A stretch of 64,000 nucleotides of DNA from DASRHD01 sp035485575 (GTDB taxonomy: Bacteria > Verrucomicrobiota > Verrucomicrobiia > Opitutales > Opitutaceae): assembly GCA_035485575.1 (NCBI GenBank), contig DATHNW010000001.1, positions 1 to 64,000 of the forward strand. Direction: 5' to 3'. Below, in pieces: positions 47,641-56,748 of this stretch (its first letter is position 1; each line of letters starts with the position of its first letter). The notes under the pieces were generated by a model. It worked only from the letters and a program-made list of their open reading frames with translations. It made no database searches and had not been told where the DNA came from. A program made the translations under genes and the position numbers.

Positions 47641-48978
47641 TTAGCGGCGGCCGTTTGTGGCCGGCACGCCGGAGGAGCGCCAGAACTGCCAGGAGGCCCG
47701 GCGGGCGGGTGCAACGGCGGGCGAAGGAGCCGCGGGGGCCCGATCGCGGTTTTCCGAATAATTTGTCCGGCCATAGCCCCCGCGGGATGGCGTTTGCTGC
47801 GGACGACGCGGCGCCGACGTGGACGGATTCGCCGGGAAAGGATGATCGGCCAGCACCGGGATGTCCTGGCGGATGAGGCGCTGGATGTCGCGCAGGAAGC
47901 CGCGCTCGGTGTCATCGCACAATGAAATCGCCAGGCCCTCGGCGCCGGCACGGGCCGTGCGGCCGATGCGGTGCACGTAGGCTTCCGGCTCGTTCGGGAG
48001 GTCGTAATTGACGACGAGGGCGATGCCCTTCACGTCGATGCCGCGCGCCGCGATGTCCGTCGCCACAAGAATGCGCGAGGTTCCGGTGCGGAAACCCTCG
48101 AGCGCACGCGTCCGCGCGCCTTGCGACTTGTTGCCATGGATGGCGTCGGCGGCGAGGCCGTCGCGCGTAAGATTTTTGGCCAGGCGGTCGGCGCCGTGCT
48201 TGGTCCGTGAAAACACGAGGACGAGTCCGTCGTTATGCTTTTGCAGCAGATGGACGAGCAGCCGGTGCTTGTTACCGCGGTCGACGTGGCACACCCGCTG
48301 GTCGATCCGCTCGGCCGTGGAGGAAACCGGCGCCACCTCCACGCGCACGGGATCGCGCAGGAAGGAATTGGCCAGGGACCGGATCGATTCCGGCATGGTG
48401 GCCGAGAACAGGAGCGACTGGCGGCGCGGCGGAAGCTTCGCCAGGATGCGTTTCACTGCGGGCGAGAAGCCCATGTCCAGCATCCGGTCGGCCTCGTCGA
48501 GCACGAAGATCTCGACCCGGTCGAGCGTGAGACAACGCTGCTCCATCAGGTCGAGCAGCCGGCCGGGCGTGGCGATCACGATGTCGGTGCCGGCATTGAG
48601 GCTGCGGATTTGCGGTTGTTCGCCGACGCCGCCAAAAATGACGGTGTGCCGGAGGGAAAGGTAGCGGCCGTAAAGGGCGATGTTGTCGGCGATCTGCGCC
48701 GCGAGCTCGCGGGTGGGCGTAAGAATCAGGACGCGGGGCATCCGGGGCACGCGCGGCTGCGGATTGGCCGCGAGCCGGTGCAGGATCGGGAGCGCGAAAG
48801 CGGCCGTCTTGCCGGTGCCGGTCTGCGCCACGCCGATCAAATCGCGGCCCTCAAGCAGCGGGGGAATGGCGCGGGCCTGGATGGGCGACGGGTGGGTATA
48901 GGCCTTGTCCGCCAGGGCGCGCTGAAGCGGCGCCGCTAGTTGGAGCGAGGCAAATGAAATCGTGGATGAATCAGTCAT
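47641..48978 (-). CDS. DEAD-box RNA helicase (RhlE-like)
   Basis: 445 aa. Q motif SPIQARAIPPLL, motif I AQTGTGKT, motif II VLDEADRMLDMGF, motif III FSATMPES, motif VI HRIGRTARAG, then a basic Arg/Ala/Ser/Pro-rich tail of about 75 residues typical of RhlE-type RNA binding. Involved in ribosome assembly or RNA turnover, especially in the cold. The 5' side (48979 onward) contains several hairpins that could form a structured leader. Gene symbol withheld because RhlE, RhlB and DbpA-like proteins overlap. Confidence 0.93.
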   Translation of the reverse strand: MTDSSTISFASLQLAAPLQRALADKAYTHPSPIQARAIPPLLEGRDLIGVAQTGTGKTAAFALPILHRLAANPQPRVPRMPRVLILTPTRELAAQIADNIALYGRYLSLRHTVIFGGVGEQPQIRSLNAGTDIVIATPGRLLDLMEQRCLTLDRVEIFVLDEADRMLDMGFSPAVKRILAKLPPRRQSLLFSATMPESIRSLANSFLRDPVRVEVAPVSSTAERIDQRVCHVDRGNKHRLLVHLLQKHNDGLVLVFSRTKHGADRLAKNLTRDGLAADAIHGNKSQGARTRALEGFRTGTSRILVATDIAARGIDVKGIALVVNYDLPNEPEAYVHRIGRTARAGAEGLAISLCDDTERGFLRDIQRLIRQDIPVLADHPFPANPSTSAPRRPQQTPSRGGYGRTNYSENRDRAPAAPSPAVAPARRASWQFWRSSGVPATNGRR

Positions 48979-49334
48979 GTGTATGGTAAAACCATCCGCG
49001 GAAAACCGCGGAGGGAGGGAGGCGCCGACGGTCTGAAAAGACGGACGGCAGCGGGAGATTCGATGAATATTAAGACCTCTGACGGTCTTTCATCGAAGAG
49101 ACGCCCGAAGAGAACGAGAACTCCCGTCACTTGCGTGTCACGCATGCGACCGGGATCGTTCAAGGAAGGTCATAATCGCACGATTCCCCCGCAAGGCAAG
49201 TACTTTATACAAGTGGTCCGGGATTTCAGCAGCAGAAAATCCGTTGGTTGCAGACCCAGAAAGGCGCGGCCAATGCTTCATACACCGCATCTCAGGCATT
49301 GACGTGGATTTTTCCGGCCCGTTACCTGTCGGCC
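48979..49334. other. 356-bp divergent intergenic region with several hairpins
   Basis: Lies between the DEAD-box helicase (minus) and pyrH (plus). No coding frame is convincing. Visible stems: TCCGCGG/CCGCGGA near 48995-49012, CCGACGGTCTG/AGACGGACGG near 49024-49048 and the strong CGATGAA..AGACC/GGTCT..TTCATCG at 49061-49095. They suggest a structured 5' leader of the helicase mRNA or terminators. Confidence 0.5.
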
Positions 49335-50075
49335 ATGCACGACACGAGGCCCGTCGATTCCCGGGTGAAATACAAGCACATCGTCCTCAAGCTCTCCGGC
49401 GAGGTTCTCCGCGGCGGCAAGTCCGGCGACCCCATCGATGGCGGCATTCTCGAAAAAGTCTGCGCCCAGGTGAAGGAAATCCACGAACTGGGCGTGCAGG
49501 TCTGCCTTGTCATCGGCGGCGGCAACATCTTCCGCGGCCTGGCCGGTGAAAAACGCGGCGTGGACCGCACCACCGGCGACTACATGGGCATGCTCGCCAC
49601 CGTCATCAACGCCCTCGCGCTCATGGACTGCCTGGAAAAAATGGGCGTCACGACCCGCGTGCAAAGCGCCATCCCGATGAACCAGATCGCCGAGCCGTTC
49701 ATCCTGCGCCGCGCCATGCGCCACCTCGAAAAGGGCCGGGTCGTCATCTTCGCCGCCGGCACCGGCAACCCCTATTTTTCCACTGACACCACCGCAGCCC
49801 TCCGCGCCAGCGAGATGCACGCCGACATCATCTTCAAGGCCACCAAGGTCGACGGCATCTACGACAAGGACCCCAAAAAGCATCCCGACGCCGTCAAATA
49901 CGAGGACCTCACCTTCCTCGACGCGCTCCGCCAGCGCCTCACCGTCATGGACTCCACCGCGTTTTCGCTCTGCCTCGACAACAACGTCCCCATCCTGGTC
50001 TTCAATCTCAGCGACGAACACGCCATCCGCCGCGCCGTCCTCGGCGAAAAGGTCGGCACGCTCGTGCACAGCTGA
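49335..50075 (+). CDS. pyrH: UMP kinase
   Basis: 246-aa amino-acid-kinase-fold enzyme phosphorylating UMP to UDP. KHIVLKLSGEVLRG at the N terminus, VIGGGNIFRG near residue 60, then GTGNPYFSTDTTAALRA near 140 and DGIYDKDPKK, all UMP kinase hallmarks. ATG at 49335 chosen because conserved sequence begins about 15 residues later; in-frame codons upstream encode no homology. It is first in the pyrH-frr pair. Confidence 0.96.
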   Translation: MHDTRPVDSRVKYKHIVLKLSGEVLRGGKSGDPIDGGILEKVCAQVKEIHELGVQVCLVIGGGNIFRGLAGEKRGVDRTTGDYMGMLATVINALALMDCLEKMGVTTRVQSAIPMNQIAEPFILRRAMRHLEKGRVVIFAAGTGNPYFSTDTTAALRASEMHADIIFKATKVDGIYDKDPKKHPDAVKYEDLTFLDALRQRLTVMDSTAFSLCLDNNVPILVFNLSDEHAIRRAVLGEKVGTLVHS

Positions 50076-50087
50076 CCTTGCGGATCG

Positions 50088-50140
50088 GTGAAAGTTGAAG
50101 GTTGAAAGCCCCCGCTTTCGCCTATCTTTCAACTTTCATC
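50088..50140. repeat. Imperfect inverted repeat between pyrH and frr
   Basis: TGAAAGTTGAAGGTTGAAAG and CTTTCAACTTTCAT flank about 17 bp. The wording 'gttgaaggttgaaag' belongs to a type of dispersed intergenic repeat. It could also act as a weak hairpin between the two genes. Confidence 0.5.
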
Positions 50141-50164
50141 ATTCTACTTCCAAACCCACCCACC

Positions 50165-50710
50165 ATGTCCCACCCCATCCTCACCGACATGCAGGCCAAG
50201 ATGAAAAAGGCCCTCGACTACACCCTGCATGAGTTCAGCAGCATCCACACCGGCAAAGCCACGCCCGCCATGGTCGAAGGCGTCATGGTCGAGGCCTACG
50301 GCTCGCACATGCGACTCAAGGAATGCGCGGCCATCTCGACGCCCGACGCGCGTATGATCCAGATCCAGCCGTGGGACAAATCCCTCCTCAAGGCTGTCGA
50401 GAAAGCCATCCAGCAGGCCAATCTCGGCTTCAATCCCATCGTCGATGGCGCGATCGTGCGCATTCCCCTGCCCGACATGAGCCGCGAGCGCCGCCAGGAA
50501 TTCGCCAAAACCGCGCACAAGCTCGCCGAGGAGGGCCGCGTGCATGTCCGCAACGCCCGGCGCGACGGGCTGGAGGCCCTCAAGAAAGCCAAGCCACCCG
50601 AGGACGAAATGAAACGCCTGGAAAAAGAGGCCCAAATCCTCACCGACAAATTCACCAAGGACATCAACGACCACCTTGCGCACAAGGAGAAGGAATTGCT
50701 CACTGTTTGA
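50165..50710 (+). CDS. frr: Ribosome recycling factor
   Basis: 181-aa RRF, which releases ribosomes with EF-G after termination. Canonical motifs: MKKALDYTLHEFSSIHTGKA, DARMIQIQPWDKSLLKAVEKAI, FNPIVDGAIVRIPLPDMSRERR, HVRNARRDGLEALKKA. ATG at 50165 gives the standard length. 89 bp after pyrH, the usual order tsf-pyrH-frr. Confidence 0.97.
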   Translation: MSHPILTDMQAKMKKALDYTLHEFSSIHTGKATPAMVEGVMVEAYGSHMRLKECAAISTPDARMIQIQPWDKSLLKAVEKAIQQANLGFNPIVDGAIVRIPLPDMSRERRQEFAKTAHKLAEEGRVHVRNARRDGLEALKKAKPPEDEMKRLEKEAQILTDKFTKDINDHLAHKEKELLTV

Positions 50711-50712
50711 TT

Positions 50713-50793
50713 TTGACCGCGGAGAAGGGAGCGTCTGAGCGCCGCACTTGCCGGTTCGCCGTTTTTCCCGCATCCTCTGTGTCTCCGTGGTTG
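50713..50793. repeat. Dispersed intergenic repeat (CTCTGTGTCTCCGTGGTT type)
   Basis: ACCGCGGAGA near 50715 and CCTCTGTGTCTCCGTGGTT at 50774-50792 form an imperfect inverted pair in the frr-proB gap. The second arm is a wording seen between genes in many environmental genomes. Confidence 0.5.
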
Positions 50794-50797
50794 AATC

Positions 50798-51901
50798 ATG
50801 AATCAAGCGGCCAAACTTAAGCGCGTCGTCATCAAGCTCGGCACCGGCGTGCTCACGCGCGGCGTCGGCCAGCTCGACGAGCCGCGTATCACCGCCGTCT
50901 GCGCGCAGCTCACTTCGCTCCGGGCCCGCGGCGCCGAGGTGCTCGTCGTCTCCTCCGGCGCGGTCGGGCTCGGCATGGGTGCCCTCAGCCTGGCCCGGCG
51001 CCCCGCCGAGCTCGCTAAAAAACAGGCCTGTGCCGCCATCGGCCAGTCGCTCCTCATGCAGACCTGGCAGCGCGGTTTCGCTCCGTACGGCCTCACCGTC
51101 GCGCAGGTCCTGCTCACGCACGAAGATCTCCGCGATCGCGCCCGCCACCTCGGCGTCAAGGCCACGCTCCGCCAGCTCCTCGACTACGGCGTCGTCCCCA
51201 TCATCAACGAAAACGACACCGTCAGTGCCGCCGAAATCAAGTTCGGCGACAACGACACGCTTTCCGCGCTCGTCGCCAGCCTCATCGAGGCCGACCACCT
51301 CGTCATCCTCTCGACCGCGCCCGGCCTCATCGACCTGAAGGGAACGAAACAGATCGTGCCCGTCGTCGAAAAGATCACGCCAGAGATCGAGGCCATGGCC
51401 GGCGGCACCACCAGCGAGACCGCCGTCGGCGGCATGATCTCCAAGATTTCCGCTGCGAAAATCGCGACGAAGGCCGGCTGCGGCGTTTTCATCGCCAGCG
51501 GCGCCGAGCCCGACATCCTGGAGAAACTCTTCGCCGGCCGCGGCCCCGGCACGTTCTTCGTGCCCAGCGGCCTGCCGCTCGATGCGAAGAAGCGCTGGCT
51601 CGCCTATTTTCAGCGTCCCACCGGCACGCTGCACATCAACGCCGGCGCCGCCGCCGCGTTGCGCGAGCGCGGCACAAGCCTGCTCGCCGCCGGCCTCACC
51701 GGCGTGAGCGGCGACTTCGCCGACGGCGATGTCGTCAACATTGCCGCGCCCAACGGCGTCGTGATCGCCCGCGGCACGAGTTCCTACGCCAGCAGCGTGG
51801 CGGTGACCCTGCCCGGCAAAAAGGGCGACGAATTGCGCGCCCTTTTCCCCTCACGCAAGCACTTCGAGGTCGTGCATCGCGACGATCTCGTTTTGCTGTA
51901 A
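50798..51901 (+). CDS. proB: Glutamate 5-kinase
   Basis: 367-aa first enzyme of proline synthesis, phosphorylating glutamate. Kinase domain: RVVIKLGTGVLTRG, VVSSGAVGLGMG, NENDTVSAAEIKFGDNDTLSA near residue 135 (substrate/ATP motif) and GTGGM-type loop read here as SETAVGGMISKISAAKIA. The PUA domain occupies the C-terminal about 90 residues (GTLHINAGAAAALRERGTSLLAAG). Complete. proA is not adjacent. Confidence 0.96.
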   Translation: MNQAAKLKRVVIKLGTGVLTRGVGQLDEPRITAVCAQLTSLRARGAEVLVVSSGAVGLGMGALSLARRPAELAKKQACAAIGQSLLMQTWQRGFAPYGLTVAQVLLTHEDLRDRARHLGVKATLRQLLDYGVVPIINENDTVSAAEIKFGDNDTLSALVASLIEADHLVILSTAPGLIDLKGTKQIVPVVEKITPEIEAMAGGTTSETAVGGMISKISAAKIATKAGCGVFIASGAEPDILEKLFAGRGPGTFFVPSGLPLDAKKRWLAYFQRPTGTLHINAGAAAALRERGTSLLAAGLTGVSGDFADGDVVNIAAPNGVVIARGTSSYASSVAVTLPGKKGDELRALFPSRKHFEVVHRDDLVLL

Positions 51902-51902
51902 T

Positions 51903-51935
51903 TCTCCTTTGCGTCTTGGCGCCTTTGCGTGAGGT
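51903..51935. repeat. Dispersed intergenic repeat (TTTGCGTCTTGGCGCCTTTGCG type)
   Basis: CCTTTGCGTCTTGGCGCC and CTTTGCGTGAGG in the proB-helicase gap; near-complementary to the element at 30251. Confidence 0.5.
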
Positions 51936-51945
51936 TTGACCTTAC

Positions 51946-53952
51946 ATGGATTTTGTCCTCGAAAACGACCGGCCCGCGCCCGGTGCGATGCCGCCCATCG
52001 ATTTCCGGCGCGATTTGAACGACGAGCAGTTTGCCGCCGTCACCGCGCCGCCCGGGCCGCTGCTCGTGCTCGCCGGCGCGGGCTCGGGCAAGACGCGCAC
52101 GCTCACCTATCGCGTCGCGTGGCTGCTTTCTCAGGGCGTGCGGTCCGGCGAGATCCTCCTGCTCACCTTCACCAACAAGGCCGCCAAGGAAATGCTCCAC
52201 CGCGTGAACGACCTCACCGGCATCGAGCCGGGCCGTTTCTGGGGCGGCACGTTCCACTCCATCGGCCATCGCCTGCTCCGCATCCACGGCGAAGCCCTCA
52301 ACCTGCCGCGCAACTTCACCATCCTCGACGCCGACGAGTCCGAGGGCGTGCTGCGCGACGCGGTCGACGGCCTCGACAAGGGCTTTTTCAAGGACAAGAC
52401 CCACCCGCGCCCCGGCCCGCTGCATTCGATCATTTCGCTCGCGCGCAACACCCAGGCCACGCTGGCCGAGACCATCACGCGCTTTTTCCCGCAGCACGAC
52501 GGCCTGATCGAACGCGTGCCGGCCTTCGCGCAAAAATACGCCGAGATGAAACGCGCGCAGAACGTCGTCGATTACGACGACCTGCTCGAATCGTGGCTCG
52601 AGCTCATGCGCCGCGCGCCCGAGGTCGCCGCCTATCTCCAGCAGCGTTTCCGCCACGTGCTCGTGGACGAATACCAGGACACCAATACCCTCCAGTCGCA
52701 GATCGTCGATCTCGTCGGTTCGCACCACCAGATCATGGCCGTGGGCGACGACGCGCAGTGCATCTACTCGTGGCGCGGCGCGAACTTCGAGAACATCATG
52801 ACGTTTCCCGACCGGCATCCCGGCACCGTCATCCATCGCATCGAGACCAACTACCGCTCCACCCCGCAGATCCTCAACCTCGCCAACGGCGTGCTCGCCG
52901 CCCAGCCCAAGGGCCGCCACTTCGACAAGGAGCTGCGCGCCGCCCGGCCCGACCACGAGAAGCCGTTCTTCGTCCAGGCCATGGACGGCCGCGAGCAGGC
53001 GTCGTTCATCGTGCAACGCCTCAAAGGCCTCGTCGAGGAGGGCCGTTCCCTCGGCGACATCGCCGTGCTCTACCGCGCGCATTTCCAGGCGCTTGACCTG
53101 CAGCTCGAGCTTTCGCGCCTGCAAATCCCCTACGTCATCACCAGCGGCGTGCGCTTTTTCGAACAGGCGCACATCCGCGACCTCGTGGCATTGCTGCGCT
53201 TCGTCTACAATCCAGCCGATACCGCCGCCTGGCAGCGCGTCGCGATCCTGCTGCCCAAGGTCGGCGACAAGGGCGCGCAGAAGCTCCACGCCGCCGCGCT
53301 CGAGTTCGCGAAAACGCACCAGAAAAACTTCCTCGACGCCCTCGCCTCGCCCGAAGTCGCCGCCAAGGTGCCGAAGGACGCGCGCGACGACTGGGTCGAC
53401 CTCACCGCCTCGCTCCAGCAGGTCGGCGACGCCATGAAAAACCTGAAGCCGCACAACGCCGTCGAACTCGCCCTCGACGGCTGGTATGGCGAATACCTCA
53501 AGGGCGCCTACGCCAACTACGTCTCGCGGCTCGACGATCTCAAGTCGCTCATCGGCTTCGCCGGCCGCTTCGAGGACATGCAGGAGATGCTCGCGCAAAT
53601 CATGCTGCTCAACTCCGAGGCGAGCGACCGCCGGATCGATCCCGAGGCCGACGCGCTCAAGCTCACCACCGTGCATCAGGCCAAGGGCCTCGAATACGGC
53701 GTCGTTTTTCTCATCAGCCTCGCCGACGGCCTTTTTCCCCTGCGTCGCGCGATCGAAAGCGGCGACCTCGAGGAGGAGCGACGGCTGTTCTACGTCGCCG
53801 TCACCCGCGCCAAGGACGAGCTCTACCTCTGCTTTCCCAAAGTGAACACCAAGGGTGGCCCGGCCATGCTGCTCTCGCCCAGCCGTTTTCTGCAGGAACT
53901 CCCCAGCGATCTCTACCAGCTGCTGAAGATCAGGCGCAGCTACGCGTGGTGA
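51946..53952 (+). CDS. UvrD/PcrA/Rep-type superfamily 1A DNA helicase
   Basis: 668-aa 3'-5' DNA helicase. Motif Ia region and Walker A LLVLAGAGSGKTRTLTYR, motif II VLVDEYQDTN near residue 243, motif III AVGDDAQCIYSWRGA, motif IV IETNYRS, motif V TTVHQAKGLEYGVVF and motif VI RRLFYVAVTRAKDEL. Slightly shorter than PcrA/UvrD (about 720), lacking the long C-terminal tail, so it could be Rep- or PcrA-like. Acts in repair or replication restart. Confidence 0.94.
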   Translation: MDFVLENDRPAPGAMPPIDFRRDLNDEQFAAVTAPPGPLLVLAGAGSGKTRTLTYRVAWLLSQGVRSGEILLLTFTNKAAKEMLHRVNDLTGIEPGRFWGGTFHSIGHRLLRIHGEALNLPRNFTILDADESEGVLRDAVDGLDKGFFKDKTHPRPGPLHSIISLARNTQATLAETITRFFPQHDGLIERVPAFAQKYAEMKRAQNVVDYDDLLESWLELMRRAPEVAAYLQQRFRHVLVDEYQDTNTLQSQIVDLVGSHHQIMAVGDDAQCIYSWRGANFENIMTFPDRHPGTVIHRIETNYRSTPQILNLANGVLAAQPKGRHFDKELRAARPDHEKPFFVQAMDGREQASFIVQRLKGLVEEGRSLGDIAVLYRAHFQALDLQLELSRLQIPYVITSGVRFFEQAHIRDLVALLRFVYNPADTAAWQRVAILLPKVGDKGAQKLHAAALEFAKTHQKNFLDALASPEVAAKVPKDARDDWVDLTASLQQVGDAMKNLKPHNAVELALDGWYGEYLKGAYANYVSRLDDLKSLIGFAGRFEDMQEMLAQIMLLNSEASDRRIDPEADALKLTTVHQAKGLEYGVVFLISLADGLFPLRRAIESGDLEEERRLFYVAVTRAKDELYLCFPKVNTKGGPAMLLSPSRFLQELPSDLYQLLKIRRSYAW

Positions 53953-53978
53953 ATGTAACGCATGTCTTCACTCAGTTT

Positions 53979-54005
53979 GTCATTCTGAGCGCAGCGAAGA
54001 ATCTC
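53979..54005. repeat. Dispersed intergenic repeat (GAGCGCAGCGAAGAATC)
   Basis: Contains CATTCTGAGCGCAGCGAAG followed by AATCTC. The same wording is found between genes in many unrelated genomes. Located after the helicase stop, before a convergent orphan gene. Confidence 0.6.
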
Positions 54006-54068
54006 ACCACGTAACAGCTAATTCCAATATTCACGGCCGACCCTTTCGGATCAGCGCTACTTGGGGCT

Positions 54069-55181
54069 TTAGAAGAAGAGCCGGTTCAAGAGAGCAAAGA
54101 ACTGCCAGCTGATACTCGTACGAAAAACGTCCTTTCCCCACTGCGCCGCTTCGAGACACCCGGCGAGTTTCACCGCAGCCCGGGTTCGGTCGGTTCGATG
54201 GTAAAGTCGGTCTTGGGTGAGGATGCCGAGGATATTGTCGAACTCCTGCCGTGCCACCGCATCTTCGAGCATCTTCGCCAAGCTGGCGGAAGGCTGGACG
54301 TTCAGCCAAATTAAACCCATGGCGGGAGCCCGGATACCCGATAGTTGACGCCTAGCGTCGGCAAGGAGCTCTGTGATAGTCCGCAGAAGCGTACGTTCTA
54401 GGCTGGGCCACGCGTGGAAGGCTAAGGCCGCGTTCTCCATGGTCACATTGATGGGGGTGTCACTGACCACCACCTGACATGTCTGCATCCAACTCTTGGT
54501 TACATAGCCACTCGATCTGGGGACGAAGTGAATCGCCAGTCCAGGGATCGGCTGCCACAACTTGGCGTCAATCATGTTCGGGGCGGCGCAGATGATGGCT
54601 TCGCGAAGCGCCTTCATTTCCCGTTGGTTTAGGTGGCGGGCGGGGACAAATTCAATGCGAAGCCCCTGCTGCCAAGCGTGGTGCTTTAGATCAGTGTCCG
54701 AGACAGCATGCGCGAGCTGCTTGTTGTGCCGATCTACTTTCTCACGCGCGAGGTTTTGGACGCGGTTAGGATTCTTGCACTCGATGTAAAGCGGAAGGAT
54801 TGGCGGAACGATGACGCCAAAGTCGGCCAATCTGCCGTTGGACAATCGAGGTTCGTATTTGATCGGCAACCTGCGGCCAAGGACGCACATGCAGTTCAAC
54901 TCGAAAACTGTATCGAGGAGCTGCGATGGATTCCGGAGCTTCTTGACTATTTCATCCCTGATTTGAGAGGTAAAATATTGTTGGATAAACTCAAGTACAG
55001 GTCGCAGGGATGTTTCGTAGTCCAGAACAATGCGATTTTTCCCGGTCACGCTAATAAGACGGCCTTGGAAAAACTCATAACGGTCGCTGATGATCGGTCT
55101 TAAATGGACTGGAACTTCAAGAGCCATGGTCTTTGGACGCGGGAAACTGACGAAGCTCCTCAAAACCGAAGTATAAGTCAC
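54069..55181 (-). CDS. Orphan protein with PD-(D/E)XK nuclease-like motif
   Basis: 370 aa, not assigned to a family. Residues about 118-140 read GRLADFGVIVPPILPLYIECKNPNR: an Asp followed by E-x-K after a beta strand, the PD-(D/E)XK nuclease pattern. Base composition and codon use are visibly less GC-rich than the neighbours, pointing to horizontal acquisition. The GTG at 55181 is the longest start; the ATG at 55127 (MALEVPVHLRP) is equally plausible. It has no methylase or other partner nearby, so a defence or repair role is only a suggestion. Confidence 0.7.
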   Translation of the reverse strand: MTYTSVLRSFVSFPRPKTMALEVPVHLRPIISDRYEFFQGRLISVTGKNRIVLDYETSLRPVLEFIQQYFTSQIRDEIVKKLRNPSQLLDTVFELNCMCVLGRRLPIKYEPRLSNGRLADFGVIVPPILPLYIECKNPNRVQNLAREKVDRHNKQLAHAVSDTDLKHHAWQQGLRIEFVPARHLNQREMKALREAIICAAPNMIDAKLWQPIPGLAIHFVPRSSGYVTKSWMQTCQVVVSDTPINVTMENAALAFHAWPSLERTLLRTITELLADARRQLSGIRAPAMGLIWLNVQPSASLAKMLEDAVARQEFDNILGILTQDRLYHRTDRTRAAVKLAGCLEAAQWGKDVFRTSISWQFFALLNRLFF

Positions 55182-55319
55182 CGCGAAAAACGGGGCAACC
55201 GTTAATAGGTCATCTCAATCTATTTCACGCATGACCCACGCCATTGGAAACAAAGCCCGCGGTTATAACGCCCGGCCGCTTGTGTCGCCGGGCAAACGGC
55301 TTCAACCTGCCCGTGTCCT

Positions 55320-55949
55320 ATGAAAACTCTTCTGATCACTCTTGGTGTCATCGCCGCGTTCGTGCTCGCCGTGGTGCTTTTCGCCGCCGGCTCCTACAAC
55401 GGCCTCGTCAACCAGCAGCAGGCGGTGGATGCGCAATGGGCGCAGGTGCAAAACGTCTACCAGCGCCGCGCCGACCTCATCCCCAACCTCGTCAGCACCG
55501 TCTCCGGTGCGGCCAATTTCGAAAAATCCACGCTCATCGCCGTCACCGACGCCCGCGCCTCCGTCGGCCGGGTCAACATTGATGCCAGCAAAGCACCGAC
55601 CGATGCCACGCAGCTCGCGGCCTTCGACAAGGCGCAGGGCCAGCTGACTTCCGCGCTCTCGCGGCTGCTCGTCGTCTCCGAGCAGTATCCGCAGCTCAGG
55701 GCCACGGAGAATTTCCAGACGCTGCAGGCGCAGCTCGAAGGCACGGAAAACCGCATCGCAGTCGAGCGCGGCCGCTTCAACGAAGCGGTGCAGGCCTACG
55801 ACAGCGCGATCAAGCGCGTGCCGGCCGTCTTCTTCGCCGCGGCGTTCGGCTTCAAGGAGCATCCCTATTTCGAAGCCACGGCCGGTGCCGAGACTCCGCC
55901 CAAGGTGCAGTTTGATTTTTCCCAGCCCGCCGCCGCGCCCAAATCCTGA
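55320..55949 (+). CDS. LemA family protein
   Basis: 209 aa with an N-terminal membrane helix (LITLGVIAAFVLAVVLFAAGSYNGLV) and the LemA signature AQWAQVQNVYQRRADLIPNLVSTV. The cytoplasmic or periplasmic helical domain follows and ends FKEHPYFEATAGAETPPKVQFDF, the family's C-terminal motif. LemA proteins often sit next to TPM-domain proteins, as here, and have been linked to envelope and stress responses; mechanism unknown. Confidence 0.95.
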   Translation: MKTLLITLGVIAAFVLAVVLFAAGSYNGLVNQQQAVDAQWAQVQNVYQRRADLIPNLVSTVSGAANFEKSTLIAVTDARASVGRVNIDASKAPTDATQLAAFDKAQGQLTSALSRLLVVSEQYPQLRATENFQTLQAQLEGTENRIAVERGRFNEAVQAYDSAIKRVPAVFFAAAFGFKEHPYFEATAGAETPPKVQFDFSQPAAAPKS

Positions 55950-55953
55950 CCGC

Positions 55954-56736
55954 GTGTCGCGTTTCGCCTTCATTTCGCTTTGGTTCGGCCGGGCCGCGCT
56001 GCTCGCGGCCTTTGCCTTGGCTGCGCCTCTGGCCCGCGCCGCCGAAGTGATCCCGCCGGCGCCCGCACAGTATTTTAACGACTACGCAGGCGTCATTTCA
56101 CAGGCAACGGTCAATGAACTGAATCAAAAGCTGGAGCAGTTCGAGCGCGACACCTCGAACCAAGTGCTGGTCGTCGTTTACCCGCATATGCAGTCGGATT
56201 CCTCGATCGAGGACTATACCGTGCGCGTGGCGCAAAGCTGGCATGCCGGGCAGAAAGGCCGCGACAACGGCGCGGTGCTCTTTGTCTTCGTCGCGGACCA
56301 CAAACTCTACATCCAGGTCGGCTACGGTCTCGAAGGCGCGCTGCCTGATGCCACCTGCCACGCCATTATCGAAAACGAAATCAAGCCGCGCTTCCGCAGC
56401 GGTGATTATGACGGCGGCCTGCGCTCTGCCGTGACCGCCATCATGCAGGCCACCCGCGGCGAGTACAAGGGCACGGGCACGACGGTGGACGACTCATCCG
56501 GACATAGCTCCTCGCCTTTGCTTTCCCTCTTCTTTTTTCCGTTCTTCATCCTGTTTTCCTTCTTGTCCAGCCGCCGTCGCGCACGACTTTACGGCAGTTC
56601 GGGCAGCCGTTCCTCCGGACCGCCCATCTGGTTTGGCGGCGGCGGGGGTGGCGGCTGGTCGGGCGGCGGAGGCGGTGGTGGATTTTCCGGCGGGGGCGGC
56701 GGCTTTGGCGGAGGAGGCTCCGGCGGAAGCTGGTAA
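55954..56736 (+). CDS. TPM-domain (YgcG-type) exported protein with Gly-rich tail
   Basis: 260 aa. The GTG at 55954, 4 bp after the lemA stop, is followed by a signal peptide (FGRAALLAAFALAAPLARA). TPM domain at residues about 35-165: YFNDYAGVISQATVNELNQKL, NQVLVVVYPHMQSDSSIEDY, FVFVADHKLYIQVGYGLEG. Then a membrane helix (LLSLFFFPFFILFSFL) and a C-terminal glycine/serine repeat ending in GGGSGGSW, typical of this family. Operonic with lemA and the next TPM protein. Confidence 0.93.
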   Translation: MSRFAFISLWFGRAALLAAFALAAPLARAAEVIPPAPAQYFNDYAGVISQATVNELNQKLEQFERDTSNQVLVVVYPHMQSDSSIEDYTVRVAQSWHAGQKGRDNGAVLFVFVADHKLYIQVGYGLEGALPDATCHAIIENEIKPRFRSGDYDGGLRSAVTAIMQATRGEYKGTGTTVDDSSGHSSSPLLSLFFFPFFILFSFLSSRRRARLYGSSGSRSSGPPIWFGGGGGGGWSGGGGGGGFSGGGGGFGGGGSGGSW

Positions 56737-56748
56737 CACAGGCAATCC

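Noticed and set aside
49299..49327. TTGACG with a 17-bp spaced TTACCT as a pyrH promoter
   Set aside because: The -10 is poor and would put the start site almost at the ATG; not strong enough to list.
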